Assembly (NCBI RefSeq): GCF_900090045.1
Contig: NW_021638282.1
Coordinates: 30,369-94,368 of the forward strand
From: Plasmodium malariae
Taxonomy: Eukaryota > Apicomplexa > Aconoidasida > Haemosporida > Plasmodiidae
DNA length: 64,000 bases
Direction: 5' to 3'
Shown: positions 13,980 to 27,202 of the stretch, one piece after another
How the letters are laid out: every line of letters begins with the position of its first letter
Position numbering within the stretch: position 1 is the first letter of the stretch
Notes under the pieces: model-generated
Database searches by the model: none
What the model saw: only the letters and a program-made list of their open reading frames with translations
What the model was told of the DNA's origin: nothing
Made by a program: the position numbers and the translations under genes

Positions 13980-15957
13980 GATATATAACCTTAATATTGT
14001 CAGATATTTAGATGAAAAAATACTAATTAGAACATTATATACGTTCAGTGATTAATTGCGCTATATTTATTTTTTTAATTAGTATTACGTATTCATGAAA
14101 TAGACGCTAAATATATATAACTATAGAGCATTTTATATTACAGACAAAATAAAATAACTCTAATAGAATTATATAGTATTAATGCAATATATAAAAAATA
14201 AACTTTTAAAAAAATAATATAATTTTAATTCATTTATATATATTTAAAATGTATTAATTAATTATTTATTATAGTAGAGCAATTATATAATACTTTATTA
14301 GTATGTTTTAAAATAAGATATAAAAAATATATGATTTCTTTATATATAGAAGAATTAAACATATTTTACAACATATATGGTATAGACTACAGATATAATC
14401 CTTTTTCCTATAATTCAAGAGATACTTAATAATTTCAAAAGTCTTATCCATTTAATATTTCTAATTCATATACTTAATAGTCTGAAAAATGTCATTGTTA
14501 TTTTTAAATAATATTTATTATTATAGAAATATAATAATAGTAATTACAAAGAAAGAAATCTTTAATTTTAAGTACTTTTTGTCTTATATCTGTTATAAAA
14601 CATGTTTTAAATTGCGATTAAGAAAAAACCTTATATTTCGATCTATAATATATTTAAAGAAACAAATTCATTGTATATTACCTAATTTATCGAGACATAG
14701 ATACTACAAATGTATATAAAACTTATTTTTTTACATTTGTACCTTAAATTATATGTTTTTAATATATAGGTTAAAATTATATCATTATTCCTAAATTATA
14801 TATTTCTAAAATATATCTACTTAACCTTTTAGAGTTTCCTTTTTTAAATATATATATTTATATGAACAAATATTAATGAAGTAAGAAAGACGAAAAAAAA
14901 AAATGAAAATTTGAAAAAACATAAATTTTGAGAAATAGTTCTATAAATAAAAATATCAGAAACAAATTTGCTTATTTAATAATATTTGTAATAAAATAAA
15001 TTTACAGATAAAAATAATATATAGTTTATAATTTTACAATAAGGTATAAGAAGGAATAAAATTATGAGTTCCTAAGATATATGAATTAATAATTTATAAT
15101 TTACCAAATTTTGAACTTATATATTATATTTTACAATCATACATTATCAAGAATATACTTTACATCGGATTTATAATCAACCGTAATCAATGTACATATA
15201 AATATTATTTTCCTAAAAACGAATATAAGTAAAAAAAAAATTTTTTTTCATATATTTATATTATTATATATTGGAAATCTCAAACAGATAATTATAAATA
15301 TAATTTATGCACATGAAATTATTGTAATCATCATAAATAAAAATTTTTACAATTGTTCTATTTATAAAATATTATAATTCCTTGAAAAGAATTAAGAAAT
15401 AAAAAAAAAAAAAAAAAATTGTATATCGGTACAACAAAATATGTACTATTTAATTTTAAAAAATACAAAACAATTTATATTTATATTTTTTTAACATAAT
15501 ACTAATAGTATACTTATTAAATTAAAACACCACATAATCATTATACTAAAATGCACAAAATATAAGAAGCAGAACTGTTTATAGTTAAAATAGATATTAA
15601 GTTACGTCTTCAATAAAATTACATACGAATTATGCAATTATAAATTAAACTTAAGAAACAGACGTATATATTTTTTAAGAATCTACTTAATAACAAAAAC
15701 ATAAATATTTTAATCTATAATATTTCATTTATATGAAAATATACTATAAAATATACAATGAGAAAAAGTTGAATATTTTAATTCATAAAAAAAATAAATA
15801 GCATATTTTTTTACTGTAACATATAAAGTAGGTAAGGTATGTAAAATATATTTATAATATATAAATAATTATGAGTGTGTTTCCTAAATATATCATTAAT
15901 GATATTATATATATTATTTTATATTGAAGGCTTCTTTACAAAAACACGTATATCTTA
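13980..15957. other. Gene-free spacer of first A-B pair
   Basis: A 1,978-bp spacer with no credible gene. It contains the upstream motif of the type A gene (14272-14290) and the -650 block (about 14640-14760), then AT-rich DNA with A-runs (15401-15418). The last part is the 3' flank of the type B gene. The plus-strand ORF at 14489-14719 lies across the conserved block and is not considered real. Confidence 0.55.
14272..14290 (-). promoter_or_regulatory. Conserved upstream motif of the 13025-13979 gene
   Basis: The plus strand reads TAGTAGAGCAATTATATAA, about 294 bp before the start codon at 13979. It matches the motif at the same distance before other genes of the family, preceded in each case by a TTTATxxATATTTAAAAT-like stretch. 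Confidence 0.4.
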
Positions 15958-18900
15958 TTATTCATAGAACGTTTCTTTAAACTTAATTTTTTGATTTTTT
16001 ATAGAATTTTTATAGTAATAAACAACCACTAATAAAATTATTATAGCTAATATCAAGAAAGGCACACAATATAAAAGAATACTCAATGTCGTTTCTATTG
16101 CAATAAAACTCTTAGCACTTAGTTGAAACCATGTTGCTATAAGCCCACTTACTTTAATATCACCGCCAGTTAAACACGAACCTGATATAGGAGTACGCGT
16201 TGATAATAATCCCATTGCCCCCAATAACCCATTTTTGGGTCCCCAATATGTTAATGATGAATCTAGTACAGGTATCATTAATACAAACAAAAAAACTAAT
16301 AAAAGGAAACTAAGTCGTAATCTGTATTTTTTATTTTTTAATTTTCTGTAAGTCTCATCATTATTTATTCTGATCTTTTTCAAAAAACACATTTTATCAA
16401 GTGCATTCAAAAAATTCTTTTCTATATGGGAATGCGTTGTATTAAATATCTTTTTATTATATTTCATAGGTTTCTTCGACCATCCATTATTAGTTAATGA
16501 ACTTTTACATAAATATGAAATTTTATTTTTGTTACTTTTTTCATTCGTTTTCTTAATACAATATGGTATCTCTTCCTTTGACACTCCAATTTTAAAAAAT
16601 ATTTCCTTTCCATTGTGTCCTAGTAATCGATAATTTCTAACATATAATATTCTATCAAAATTTTCTATTGCACCCAAAAACTTGTTTAAATTATTCTAAA
16701 AAAACAAAGTGAATATATGTTATTTAAAAGAACAAATAATCTCAGTCTAATAGAGATAATAAAAATAAAAGCAAAAAACACTAATTAAAAAATTATAATA
16801 AAAAAATTTTATTATACTGTATCATTATAAAAAAGACACAACCGAGTTAAATAAATAAACGTAATAATTTTAATAAAAAAGAGTAATTTAATTTTTTGTT
16901 CCATGTTATATTTCCTTAATATTGTAATATATACATTAAACCAAAAAAATAATCATTAATATAATACCCTTGTAATAATAACAGTTACTAAGTTTATTTT
17001 TTTTTATTTTTCTTTTGTTATTTTTTTATAAAAACGTAATAAAATGTATATTACTATGGTACATTTTTGCAATACAGAAAAAAAAAAAAAAAAAAAAATA
17101 CATTTAGAAAGCTATTATAAAATTTTATAAGATTATTTTTAAAAATTTAAATTTATTAAAAATTATATTATTTTAATTTATTCACATATGTACAAAATGT
17201 ATAAGTTAATTATTTCACTTAGAAGAGGCATTGAATAAATTTTTCTTTTAAACAAATTTAAAAAAATAAAAATATGAGTTTTCTTAATATTTAGAAATAT
17301 TGATTTCATTTATCATATATAACCTATAGAATATAGATATTATACTGTTATATATAATAAGAGAACAATAACTAATTTCATTAAGTTTTCTATATAATAA
17401 TTCTAAATGTATACCATTATAATTATAAAAATAAGCTTATTATTGTTAAAAAATATATTTTGTTCTAAAAATATAATAATAGTAATAATAAACGATAAAA
17501 AAAGCGTTATTACAAAGAGTTATAATACATAAACTATAATATTTTCCTAAATTGATACTTAACTAAATATATTCTGCTATAGACTATAATTTATTTAGAG
17601 AATATAACTTATAAAGTACTGTTTAACCTATGAATAAATATATATTTTAAAAAAAATAAAAAACATTTTTTTTTTGTATAAATTTTTAAAAATTTAATTT
17701 TTTATTGTGTTTATTTTATACATTTATTTTTAAATTATGTAATTTTTAATTAGTCTAACTTTTTTTTTTTTTTTTTTAATTTTATAAATATATTGAGAAC
17801 AAATATTAATACAAAAAGAAAAAAAAAAAAAAATAGGCATAAAAATAAAATTAATTTTGATATATTATATGCTTATACATCAATTTAATAATATTTCAAA
17901 TTAAATAATTTTTTAAATAAAAATTATACACAAGTTATATCACATTCATAGGAGAATAAGTGAGATAAACTATAAAATTTACTAAAACATGTGCTTTAGT
18001 AATTTTTTTATTGACAGTTTTAAAGCTAATAATTTAGTTTTTATTTGTTGTTTAACCCTTTCATAATATGAGGTACATAATTTGAAAATCTAATGTAAAC
18101 AATTAACATATATAAATAGTTTTTTGTTAAAAATATATTTATGAGAATAGATATGTTGTATTCAGATTATTCTGAAATTTATATACCATAAAGGACATAC
18201 AGATAGTTATAAATATAACATATGTACAAATTATTATGGCAATTAAGTAACACAATAATATTACATTTTATTCTATAATATAACTCTTTTAAAGAAGTAA
18301 TTAACGAATTATAAATTAGATAAAACAATTAAATATTTAATACTATTTTTAAATTGCAAAAAAAAAAATTTATAAAAATTAACATAATGTTTTTATTGTT
18401 TTAATCTATTTACAGTGTTGTGACATTTTCAGAGATTTTTATTTAGTTATCAGTTGTTCTTATGATAATTTGATCGTTTCATTTGTTTACTCAAAGTAAA
18501 TATTTCCTGTAAAATAAACTTTAACTCAATTTAAGAATTTTTAATAATACATATATATGACCATTAAAAAAATGTACTATATTTATAAAAAAATCTTATA
18601 AAACATTTGCTTATATAAGGGATTTGTCAATCTTATAAAAGTTCATTAATTCTTAACCTACATTTTAATATTTTTCCTTATTAAATACGTATATAATTGT
18701 CTGATTAACTTTATAAAAATAAAGTATGGTATAAAAATAATTTATTCATAATATATTATATTTTCTTCATAAAAAAATAACTATGATGTGTATTAAGAAT
18801 ATACGTATATATAAATATATTAATTTTGAAATATATCTCTTATTCAAATGAATATTCAACATTATTTGTGTTACTTCATTGCTATAAATATATCATTTTT

Positions 18901-19600
18901 ATTAATGTATTGTTCCTTTAATAAAAAATGATCATTGTTTACCCATATAATGTATTTCATATTTTTTCCTTCAATATATTTTTCTTAGAAATAATGAACA
19001 TATTTTTACAACTACAATGGAAATTTAGTTCACATGTATTCAGTAGTGCATAATTCTTTAATTTATTTATTATAAAAATGTTACATTTTTTTTTCTATAC
19101 TCTTAAAATTTAAACACTATAATATGTCCTTATAATAATATATATTTTAAATAATGTTACAAATGAATAGATTCAATGATATAATTCATGTTCCATTTAT
19201 AATATTATGATTTTTAGTCGTATTTATTTCTATATAAATCATTTATTTTTCTAATTAATCCATAGAGTAAACTATTTGTTCAAGGATACTCTGAGTTATT
19301 GTGCATATATAGAAGTTATTGGGAAAAATGATATAAGACCCAGTTAATTTTATTATTATAATATATACTTCATTCTTAAAAATCTATTTATTTCTTTAAA
19401 AATTTATTTTACATTTATAATAAATGTAAAATATTAATATTTTTAAATACGCATACTTTTCTCGTGGTTTTCTTGCATTATTTATTAAACAAATCAAAAT
19501 ACTTATATAATGATTCATTCATATACACATAATACTCAGTTTTATTAATATGGTTTGATACTCCCTTTGTATTAAAGTAATCTTCTGATGTACTTATGCA
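15900..19600. repeat. Segmental duplicate, copy 1 (paralogous to 58700-62350)
   Basis: The type B gene at 15958-16904, its upstream region and further DNA to about 19.6 kb align in order with 58.7-62.35 kb. Shared anchors include TTATAAAAGTTCATTA with TTCTTAACCTACATTTTAAT-like sequence (18635-18670 against 61378-61410) and ATTATAAAAATGTTACATTTTT (19070-19090 against 61813-61835). Limits are approximate and were judged by eye. Confidence 0.6.
15958..16904 (-). CDS. fam-l-like exported protein, type B
   Basis: Exon 1 is 16904-16818 (29 codons, MEQKIKLLFFIKIITFI...), the 122-bp intron is 16817-16696 (GTATAATAAA ... TTTAG) and exon 2 is 16695-15958, in total 274 residues. The RLL motif is at 52-54 (RNYRLLGH). 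Type B marks are EEIPYCIKKTNEKSN near 70-85, and FLNALDKMCFLKKIRINND then ETYRKLK near 124-149. Helix 1 is about 156-176, ending IPVLDSSL; helix 2 is about 234-257; the tail is YYYKNSIKNQKIKF, with KN in place of the KK of type A. Its closest relative in the window is the decayed copy at 58725-59687; the gene at 40401 is the third member. It lies 1,978 bp from the type A gene. Intact; exported; function unknown. Confidence 0.85.
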
Positions 19601-20192
19601 TTGTTATATAAAAATATAACTTTTACAGCTTATTTAAAAGTATAATATATAGGTATATATATTTATTTATATCAATACTACAAAATATATACGATTGAAT
19701 ATATTAAAAAAAAAAAATGGACACATTTATTTTCAATTTTAAAACAATAATAATCTTTTTTAATTTCACCAACAAATAATAATTTTAAACAGAAAAAGGA
19801 AAAATATTAAAAGGCATCCTTTATAATTGTTCAAATGTAAATTAACATAAGACATCAATAAAATTACATGAATTGTTCTATATTATATTTGATATAACGC
19901 TCAGGCATATACATTACATAGAAATATATATATATATATATACAATGAAATATAATATCTAATTAAATTTAAACGATTCATTAAAATACATATTTAAAAA
20001 TATTATAAAATTCAAATTCTCAAAAAATACAAGAACCTAAATCCTGACTATTGTACGTAAAAAGGATATATGCAAGAACGTGCATTTATAAAAATTAAGA
20101 AATTATATGTATAGTAGATATATATATATATACCTATAGATATTAAAGACATTAGTTTTATTAAAGATATCATTACAGAAATATATCCAATA
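16905..20192. other. Gene-free region, part of a segmental duplicate
   Basis: No intact gene. It contains a 19-A run near 17081-17099, a degenerate upstream motif near 17219-17240, the -650 block at about 17575-17700, and at about 18420-18545 a decayed counterpart of the small ORF at 61176-61298 (KFLN, then stops, then a TNETIKLS-like string). The end is the 3' flank of the fam-l gene, with the shared 3' element near 20005-20095. Confidence 0.5.
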
Positions 20193-21164
20193 CTATACAT
20201 TTAGCCTTTTCCTGAATTTAATTCTTTCATATTTTTTAACTTTCTTATGGTAATAAACAACCGCTAAAATAAAAATAAATCCCAATATTATAAAAGGTAC
20301 GACGTGTATCATAAAACCAAAAAAATTCGTTACAAATTTGTTTAAAACGTTTTGGCCTTGCATAACTTTGAACAACTCAGAAAAAGGTGAGGTACTCTTT
20401 AACCATGAGCCAAAATGGGAGATCCAACTTTTATCCCCATAGATGTTGGTCACTACTGAAAACGCCCCTTTTATAAGTCCACTGTTCCAAAAACGACCTA
20501 TTACAAGTGATACTAATAAGAGTATTAACAATAATAAAGGTAATGAAAATCTCAATCCACACTTTTTAAGTATTACTTTTTTGTAAGTTTTATCACTAAT
20601 TGTTTTGTTGTTTTTAAGAAAATTAAAAAAATCAAGATCTTTGAATATTTTTTTTTCAAGATAAGAATATTTTTTTGTTTCAAATATATAAGATTTATCT
20701 CTCTTATAGTGTTTATATTCATCATCAGTGTTTAATGAATTTTTATACGATGTTCTGTTTATTCTTTTGACTCCATTTTCGTTATTAGTTATATCCTTTT
20801 TTTCGTACTCTTCATTATTCTGCATCTTTTCTTTTAACCTCATAAAATTTAAATACCTATCCTGTTTACATTTGGTTAGTAATCTATAAGTTCTTATGGA
20901 AAGTTTACCTCCATTGTCGTTCTTCTTATAAGGTGATTTGTTTAACACGCTCTACAAAAAAATGTAAATATATATTCTGTATATTAATAAATATTCTCAA
21001 GATAAAAAACAGTGTAAACAAAAATTAATCACAAAAAATAAAAATAATGTAATTACGAGCAAATAATTTTATCAAACCACATCAATGATAAAATGGCATA
21101 TCCAATTTAAATATATAAAGAGAGTAATTTTAATAAGGAAAAGTAACTTAATTTTTTGTTTCAT
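20193..21164 (-). CDS. fam-l protein (exported, two membrane helices)
   Basis: Exon 1 is 21164-21078 (29 codons, start MKQKIKLLFLIKITLFI), the 126-bp intron is 21077-20952 (GTTTGATAAA ... GTAG) and exon 2 is 20951-20193, in total 281 residues, the longest intact protein here. The RLL motif is at 52-54 (RTYRLLTK). The core IFETKKYSYLEKKIFKDLD, then FFNFLKNNKTISDKTYKK, is the classical fam-l signature as I know it. Helix 1 is about 164-181; a long loop with GLIKGAFSVV follows; helix 2 is about 242-263; the tail is YYHKKVKKYERIKFRKRL. Its closest relative here is the gene at 27203 (same FFNFLKNN and YYHKKVKKYE). Predicted exported; known structural modelling of fam-l/fam-m has suggested an RH5-like fold, but nothing in this sequence tests that. 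Confidence 0.87.
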
Positions 21165-23681
21165 TTTTAAAATATCAATATTGTATTATATTCAGTACAA
21201 AAGAAATTAGTAATAATGTATATACATATAATAATAAAGGATACCATATTAATTAAAAAAAAAAAAAAAATTTTATTATCACCCCATAAAAACACAATAT
21301 AAATAACAATAGTGTTTTTGAAAATAGACACAAAGATAAATGAATATATATATATATTATTAAAATTTTATCTTAATTTTACCTTTAAAAAACTAATTTT
21401 CATTAAAATAAATAATTTTAATTGTTTCAAGTATATTCAGATTATACAATTTAATAATTTAATGCAATAGAAAATTAAATAATACTTTATTATTATTCTA
21501 AATAATAAAAGGAAAAGAAAATATAAGAATACCTAGTTTATATAAATATTAAGTTTATATAGAATATATACAATATAAACACTATAAAATATACAGAATA
21601 TAGATAATATATTATTCCACATATTGAGGTAATAACAAGTAATTTAAAAAATTTTCTTTGCTAATAATTCTTATTTATTATAAATTTCTTTTGTGTATTC
21701 TTGTTATAATTGCGAAATAATATTAATTATTACGACTATATATTAATAGTGATAATAAATAAAGAAAAATATACTATGTATAATCTGTTGTGCCGTATTA
21801 TTTATATCATGTGCATTAAATACTTCGTAAACGTATACATACTTTTTTGGGTCCATAATATAATTTGAAAGTTCAATTCATAATATACTACCAAATATAT
21901 AAAATATTATATATTTTAAAGGTAATTAAATTAATAATTTTTTATTCTTTTATAATAATTTTTGAAATTTACAATGTATGAGTATAATTCATTCCAACAT
22001 TTGCACAAAAGAAGTCTTAAAATACTTCTACATATTTTATTATCATAATTTAATTAAATATACATACTTATAAATGCTATTATATTAATAAAAAAAAAAA
22101 AAAAAAAAGAAGTAAATTTTATATTAAATGTATTATCAGAATAAACTCTGTTCAATAATTTATTTATTTAGTTTTGAATTGATTGAAATTATATATCTTC
22201 TTTTTTATCAGTATAAATTATAGTATTTATTTAATATATTTTATATATAAAATTATATAAACAATTACGCAGTTATAATAATAAATATACGTGTCCTCGT
22301 ATTTATGGAAACGCCGTAGTTATACAGAAAATCAATATTTACCCCCATACATTTACTACTAGAACTAAAATTGCACTAAAAAATGTTGAATATTTCTTAT
22401 GAGTAACTTGAAAATTAAACCTACATTTATTAACTATACATAAATAAAGATTATATTTTCTATTAAATTTACTTATAAAATTAGCGTTATGAATATGGAC
22501 GATATAGTAATTATCAATATAATTAATATGCATTTTATATATCTTTGAAATAATATTAAATCCTTATCATATATATAGACTTCCATAAAATAAAAAATAA
22601 ATACATAAAAAAATAACAGCATACGATGAAAACATTAGAGAAAACATATTTCTTTTAACTATTAATACAATATGAAAGTTTGTTTATTTATAACATTTTT
22701 AGAAGTTTATAATTATGTTAAAGTAATAAGAAAGTATGTATATATGTTACATATGAATACCTGATTAATTATAATTTCTTAATTTAATCATATAACTACA
22801 TAGAAAATAGTAACAATATATAATATATATAGTTTTAAGTTTTCAGTATTATATATATATATATACATATTGATAATTTTGTAAAACTTAATTAACACCA
22901 CAATTAAGATAAAAGTAAAAATATAAGTTCATATAAATTTTTATACATTTATAAAAAATTATAATATCCCAGTTAAAAAACGATTATTAGTAATCTATAT
23001 TTAAATATATTTTTTTATTATATAGTTATAATAGAACATTCATGCTATGCAAAAAAATTAAATTCTAAGGTTTTTTATAGCAAATTTATTTTCTATAATT
23101 TTTTTCATAAAACGTATTTTATATTGTAATTATCATGTTCAAAAAAAAATATATATATATTTATACATATATATCAATACAATAAAATACGTTCAATTAT
23201 ATTTAATAAAAAAACAAAAGAACTATTTACTATTAATTTTAATAAATAAAACATTAACTAATAAACTGAATAAAAACCAATTTTAATCTAAAAAAAGTAG
23301 AAAAATATAAAGCACAAATTTTTATTACAAATGCAAATTATAAAAGTTCTATAAATTTCCATATTTTATATCCTTTCTAAAGAACAGCTATATATTATTC
23401 TCAGAAAAAAATTTAGAAAGATTATTATAGGCATTAGTCCATATATAATAAACATAAATAATGCTTTGAAATACAAAATGAAAAATATGAGAACAATTAA
23501 TTTTACAAAAAAGAACAACTTATTTATGTTGTTCATTAAAAAAGCTGGTATGCATACATACATTTATGTCATTATGACAACAAAATGTGTTTTTATTAAG
23601 GATATATCACTAAAGATATTGTAGATGTTATTTCACGTTAATAATTTTCTTAAAAAAAAATACATATTCGTTAATATTCTT
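21165..23681. other. Gene-free stretch between fam-l gene and fam-m pseudogene
   Basis: No gene accepted. A degenerate upstream motif is seen near 21465-21480 and a 19-A run near 22091-22108. The hydrophobic ORF at 23366-23563 overlaps the position where other family members have their conserved 3' flank, and its sequence (GCTTTTTTAATG, then a TTTTGTAAAATTAA-like part) resembles that flank, so it is not counted as a gene. Confidence 0.5.
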
Positions 23682-24525
23682 TTAATCAGTTACCAACTTA
23701 ATTTTTTTATATTTTTCTTTACTTCTTAAGATTTTATAAATTTCTCCTATAAGTATAACAGACAACATAATGATACCTATGATATATAATATTATACGCA
23801 TTTCCGAAGCCTTTAATACTTCCTGCTGTTTTTCATAAAAAACTGATTCTAAACTCATATGCTTTCCCCTTATCACTTCCAACAATTTACAATGATATAA
23901 TATCGTGTATCCTAATCGAAAACAGGAAAAAAGAAGAAATATGGCAATTCCAAAGCCGTAATTTCTAAATTTTATTTATTTTAATGTTACATCAAAAATT
24001 CACCTATTATTTTCAAGAGGTTCGTCACAATCTATATTTTTGATTACATATTTTCCAAAATGGAAATGTTTTCCATGAAACATTCCTTTATTAAAATCTA
24101 TAACATCTGTATAATATTACACCTTTAATGAATTTCTATTAGATTTACTGTCTTTTTCTTCGGCTCTCTTTCCACTATGCGGTATTCTTCTTTTAGTCCT
24201 AGAATATATGAATCATTATTCGATTTATTTTTTGCTATTAATCGATAATTTCTTGTACATAATCATTTACATAGATTTTAATATTCATATAAAATTTTGT
24301 TAGAAATGTTCAAAAATATAATATAAATATTTCTTATTTAACAGAATAAATTATCTAACGATAAAGAAACCGTATTAACTAAAATAAAACACAAAAAAAT
24401 ACGAATAATACAGATATACTTATATGTAAGTATTATGCCACATTATTATAAAAATAACATATCAATACTACAAGGATAAAAAAAATTTTTTTTTTAAATA
24501 TGATTAACATAATTTTCTATTCCTC
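23682..24525 (-). pseudogene. fam-m pseudogene (start codon, donor site and frame lost)
   Basis: The family layout is readable throughout but broken. In exon 1 (24525-24439) the ATG is replaced by GAG, the third codon is TAG, and the donor GT is GC. The acceptor is also degenerate. Exon 2 keeps RNYRLIAK (RLL now RLI), a LGLKEE stretch, MFHGKHFHF (the fam-m signature), two in-frame stops between ENNR and KFRNYGFGIAIFLL, helix 1, and a still open 67-codon end (23885-23682) with helix 2 (IILYIIGIIMLSVILI) and tail EKYKKIKLVTD. At least one frameshift lies near 24150. It sits 2,677 bp from the fam-l gene at 27203, like the spacing of the intact fam-m at 9458 from its neighbour. The open tail alone would not be expressed as a normal family member. 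Confidence 0.85.
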
Positions 24526-27202
24526 GATATAAATTGATAATATTCTTATATATTCGCTAAGGAAAAACTTAAAAATAATATAGTATAATCCCTATTAAAA
24601 TCATTGTTATATTTACTTAAAGATAAATTTTTTATTGTTTGATTTATACTTAGTAAAAATCATATAATGGGAATCGGTTTTACTATTTATATAAAGAAAT
24701 ATAACTTTAGAAATGTATTATATTATTTGTATTCTAATGTTATGTAAAAAAAAAAAAGAACTTACATTATTATAAAATAATTTGAATTTATTCATAAATA
24801 TTCTAAATATATTATGTAACTATTTAATCTATTGTTAAAATCAAATAATTTTTATGATCCTTATAAGAACCATCTAATAAAATTATGTGTGATATCCTTT
24901 ATATATATATATTCATTTTACACACAATAGAGTATCTTTAGAGTATATATATATATATAATATATTGCTCTATATATTAAATCATTTATTAATAATTTTG
25001 AAGAATTTATCTTATTAGTAATTCAAATTTTATAGTAAATATATTTTAGAACAATTATTTATTGTTCCCAATAAATTCTAATGATTAATCCATATAATAA
25101 TATATAACAAAAAACATTTATGCTATACTAATTATATCCTATTCTTTAGTTACACCTTAATTATACACAATTTTTCCATATTCTAAATGTAGTTAATCTA
25201 ATTTATATGGATCTACCAATCTACGAATATATATTTATTTAAAAAACATAGGAATTTATTTTTTATTATTGTACCTTAATTTTTGTAAATTTAAATTTTT
25301 TAATATATGTTATCCATTATTTATAAATATTATTTTTTTAATTTATAAATTTTTCTTTTCTTTAATTAAATTTGTTCTAAATATACTTATTTAATTGAAA
25401 ATATAAAAAAGCAATATATCACAGGAAAATTATTCTATATATCTATACATAGAAGTATTTTCTGCACGAACTAGTATATTTTAACATATTATAGTAATAC
25501 TTAATATTAGCAAAAAAAAACAAAAATTAAATTATGAGAGCAATTATTTCTTGTATTAAAATTCTTGTTATGCATATTTTCATTTCTCCATTAAGAATTT
25601 TCCATATATGTCAATTTCTTTTTCTACATCTGCTATATATATATACTATAAAAAAAAAAACATTATGCATGATTAATATCACAGAATAAACAATGCATTT
25701 TTAATTGTATTTATTTGTGAAAATTAAGCATATTTTAATATTATAGTAAAACTTTTTATATGAATTTATATAAAATAAAATTTATTAAATAAGAATACAC
25801 ACAAACTGATTGCAAGGTAAACATTATGAATTAAACTTAATTAGATATATATTGCACAAACAAAAAGTGTAATCTATTAATCGAGCCTTATTAAACCTTA
25901 TTTAATGAAAAAAATAAAATTACTTATTTTTTAATTACTAATAAAAGGAGAATTCTCTAATTTTTATTTTATATTATTTTAAAAATGATCTTTTAAATAT
26001 AAATTTATTACTAATTATCAATATAAACAATACATATTTTTACAGACATTTCAAATATCATTTAATCTTAATATAAATATAGAAATATACATTAATAAAT
26101 TACGTACGATAAAATATTTACAAATAATTATATTATTGTAGAAAAAATATGTACTTTTTCATTACCCATAGTGATATTTATATTTTTACCAATATAATCA
26201 CCTATTTAAATGATCCTATTATGAAAAAACAAAGAAAAATGGAATTTATATGTATTACTATAGATATATACTTAACATTAATTCATTAAATTAACTTTTT
26301 AAATACGACGAAATTAAAAAAAAATGTATAGTTTTTTCTTTACAAATTTTTAATATACTATATATTAAACTTAAATTGACAAAATGGAAATAACACAATA
26401 ATTAAGAAAATGTAAAAAATGAATTTAACTATTCATTAAAATGTAAAGATATAGAACTCACAAATTCTTAAAGTATTATAAATAATAGTTGTTTAATAAA
26501 TATATTTTTTTATTAGATATGAATGTCCTAAAATGCACATCATATAAAAAAAATAAAAATATATTAAAAAGGTATTTCCTATAATTATTTTTCATAACAC
26601 ATTTTTCAGGAAGCTTTTTTTATAGAATAAATATTAAATTTTTTTAATTATATAAATATATATGTCATTCCAAAAAATTATATTTACCTCCTATCATTAA
26701 ATACTAAAGGAGACATATTTATTGATGTCTTAAAACTAATAATACATTTTCTTTATAACAGAAAAATATAATTATTTTAAACTAGAACACAACAAAGAAT
26801 ACAAAAAAATCTTTATATATCAAATATAAATTATCATATATCAAAAAAAAATTATATTAATTTCACTGTTATACATTATTTATAATACACATGCATACAT
26901 ATACTGTACATGTAAATCGATATAAATACAAGATTAAATATACAAAAAGATAAAATATAGTCAATCCAAAAAGATGTATTATAATACGAATTGATAAATA
27001 TGAAAATGTTGAAATTCACAAAAATCTTATAAAATACATTTTTCCTGTTATATATTAAATATACCCTGTATATGTAAGTTCATTTGTAAAAGATAACCAA
27101 TTATAACTATGCTTAATAAGTGCATTACTAAAGGTATTACAGAGGTAACTTTATTTTAAAATATTAATTACAAAAACAGAAATACATGTTATGCTATTCA
27201 TT
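24526..27202. other. Gene-free spacer of the fam-m pseudogene/fam-l pair
   Basis: No gene seen. Upstream-type sequence near 24789-24830 (TTTATTCATAAATATTCTAAATA) matches the DNA around the conserved motif of the other genes, but the motif itself is lost. The rest is AT-rich with short TA runs and holds the 3' flank of the fam-l gene. Confidence 0.5.

Noticed and set aside
14489..14719. Plus-strand ORF of 76 codons
   Set aside because: It overlaps the conserved upstream block, has no leader, intron or family motif, and similar blocks before other genes are not open in this frame.
22339..22533. Minus-strand ORF of 64 codons
   Set aside because: No family signature, leader or paralogue; the composition is typical of chance ORFs in this DNA.
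23366..23563. Hydrophobic minus-strand ORF just after the fam-m pseudogene
   Set aside because: Its DNA resembles the 3' flank shared by other family members, so the open frame looks accidental.
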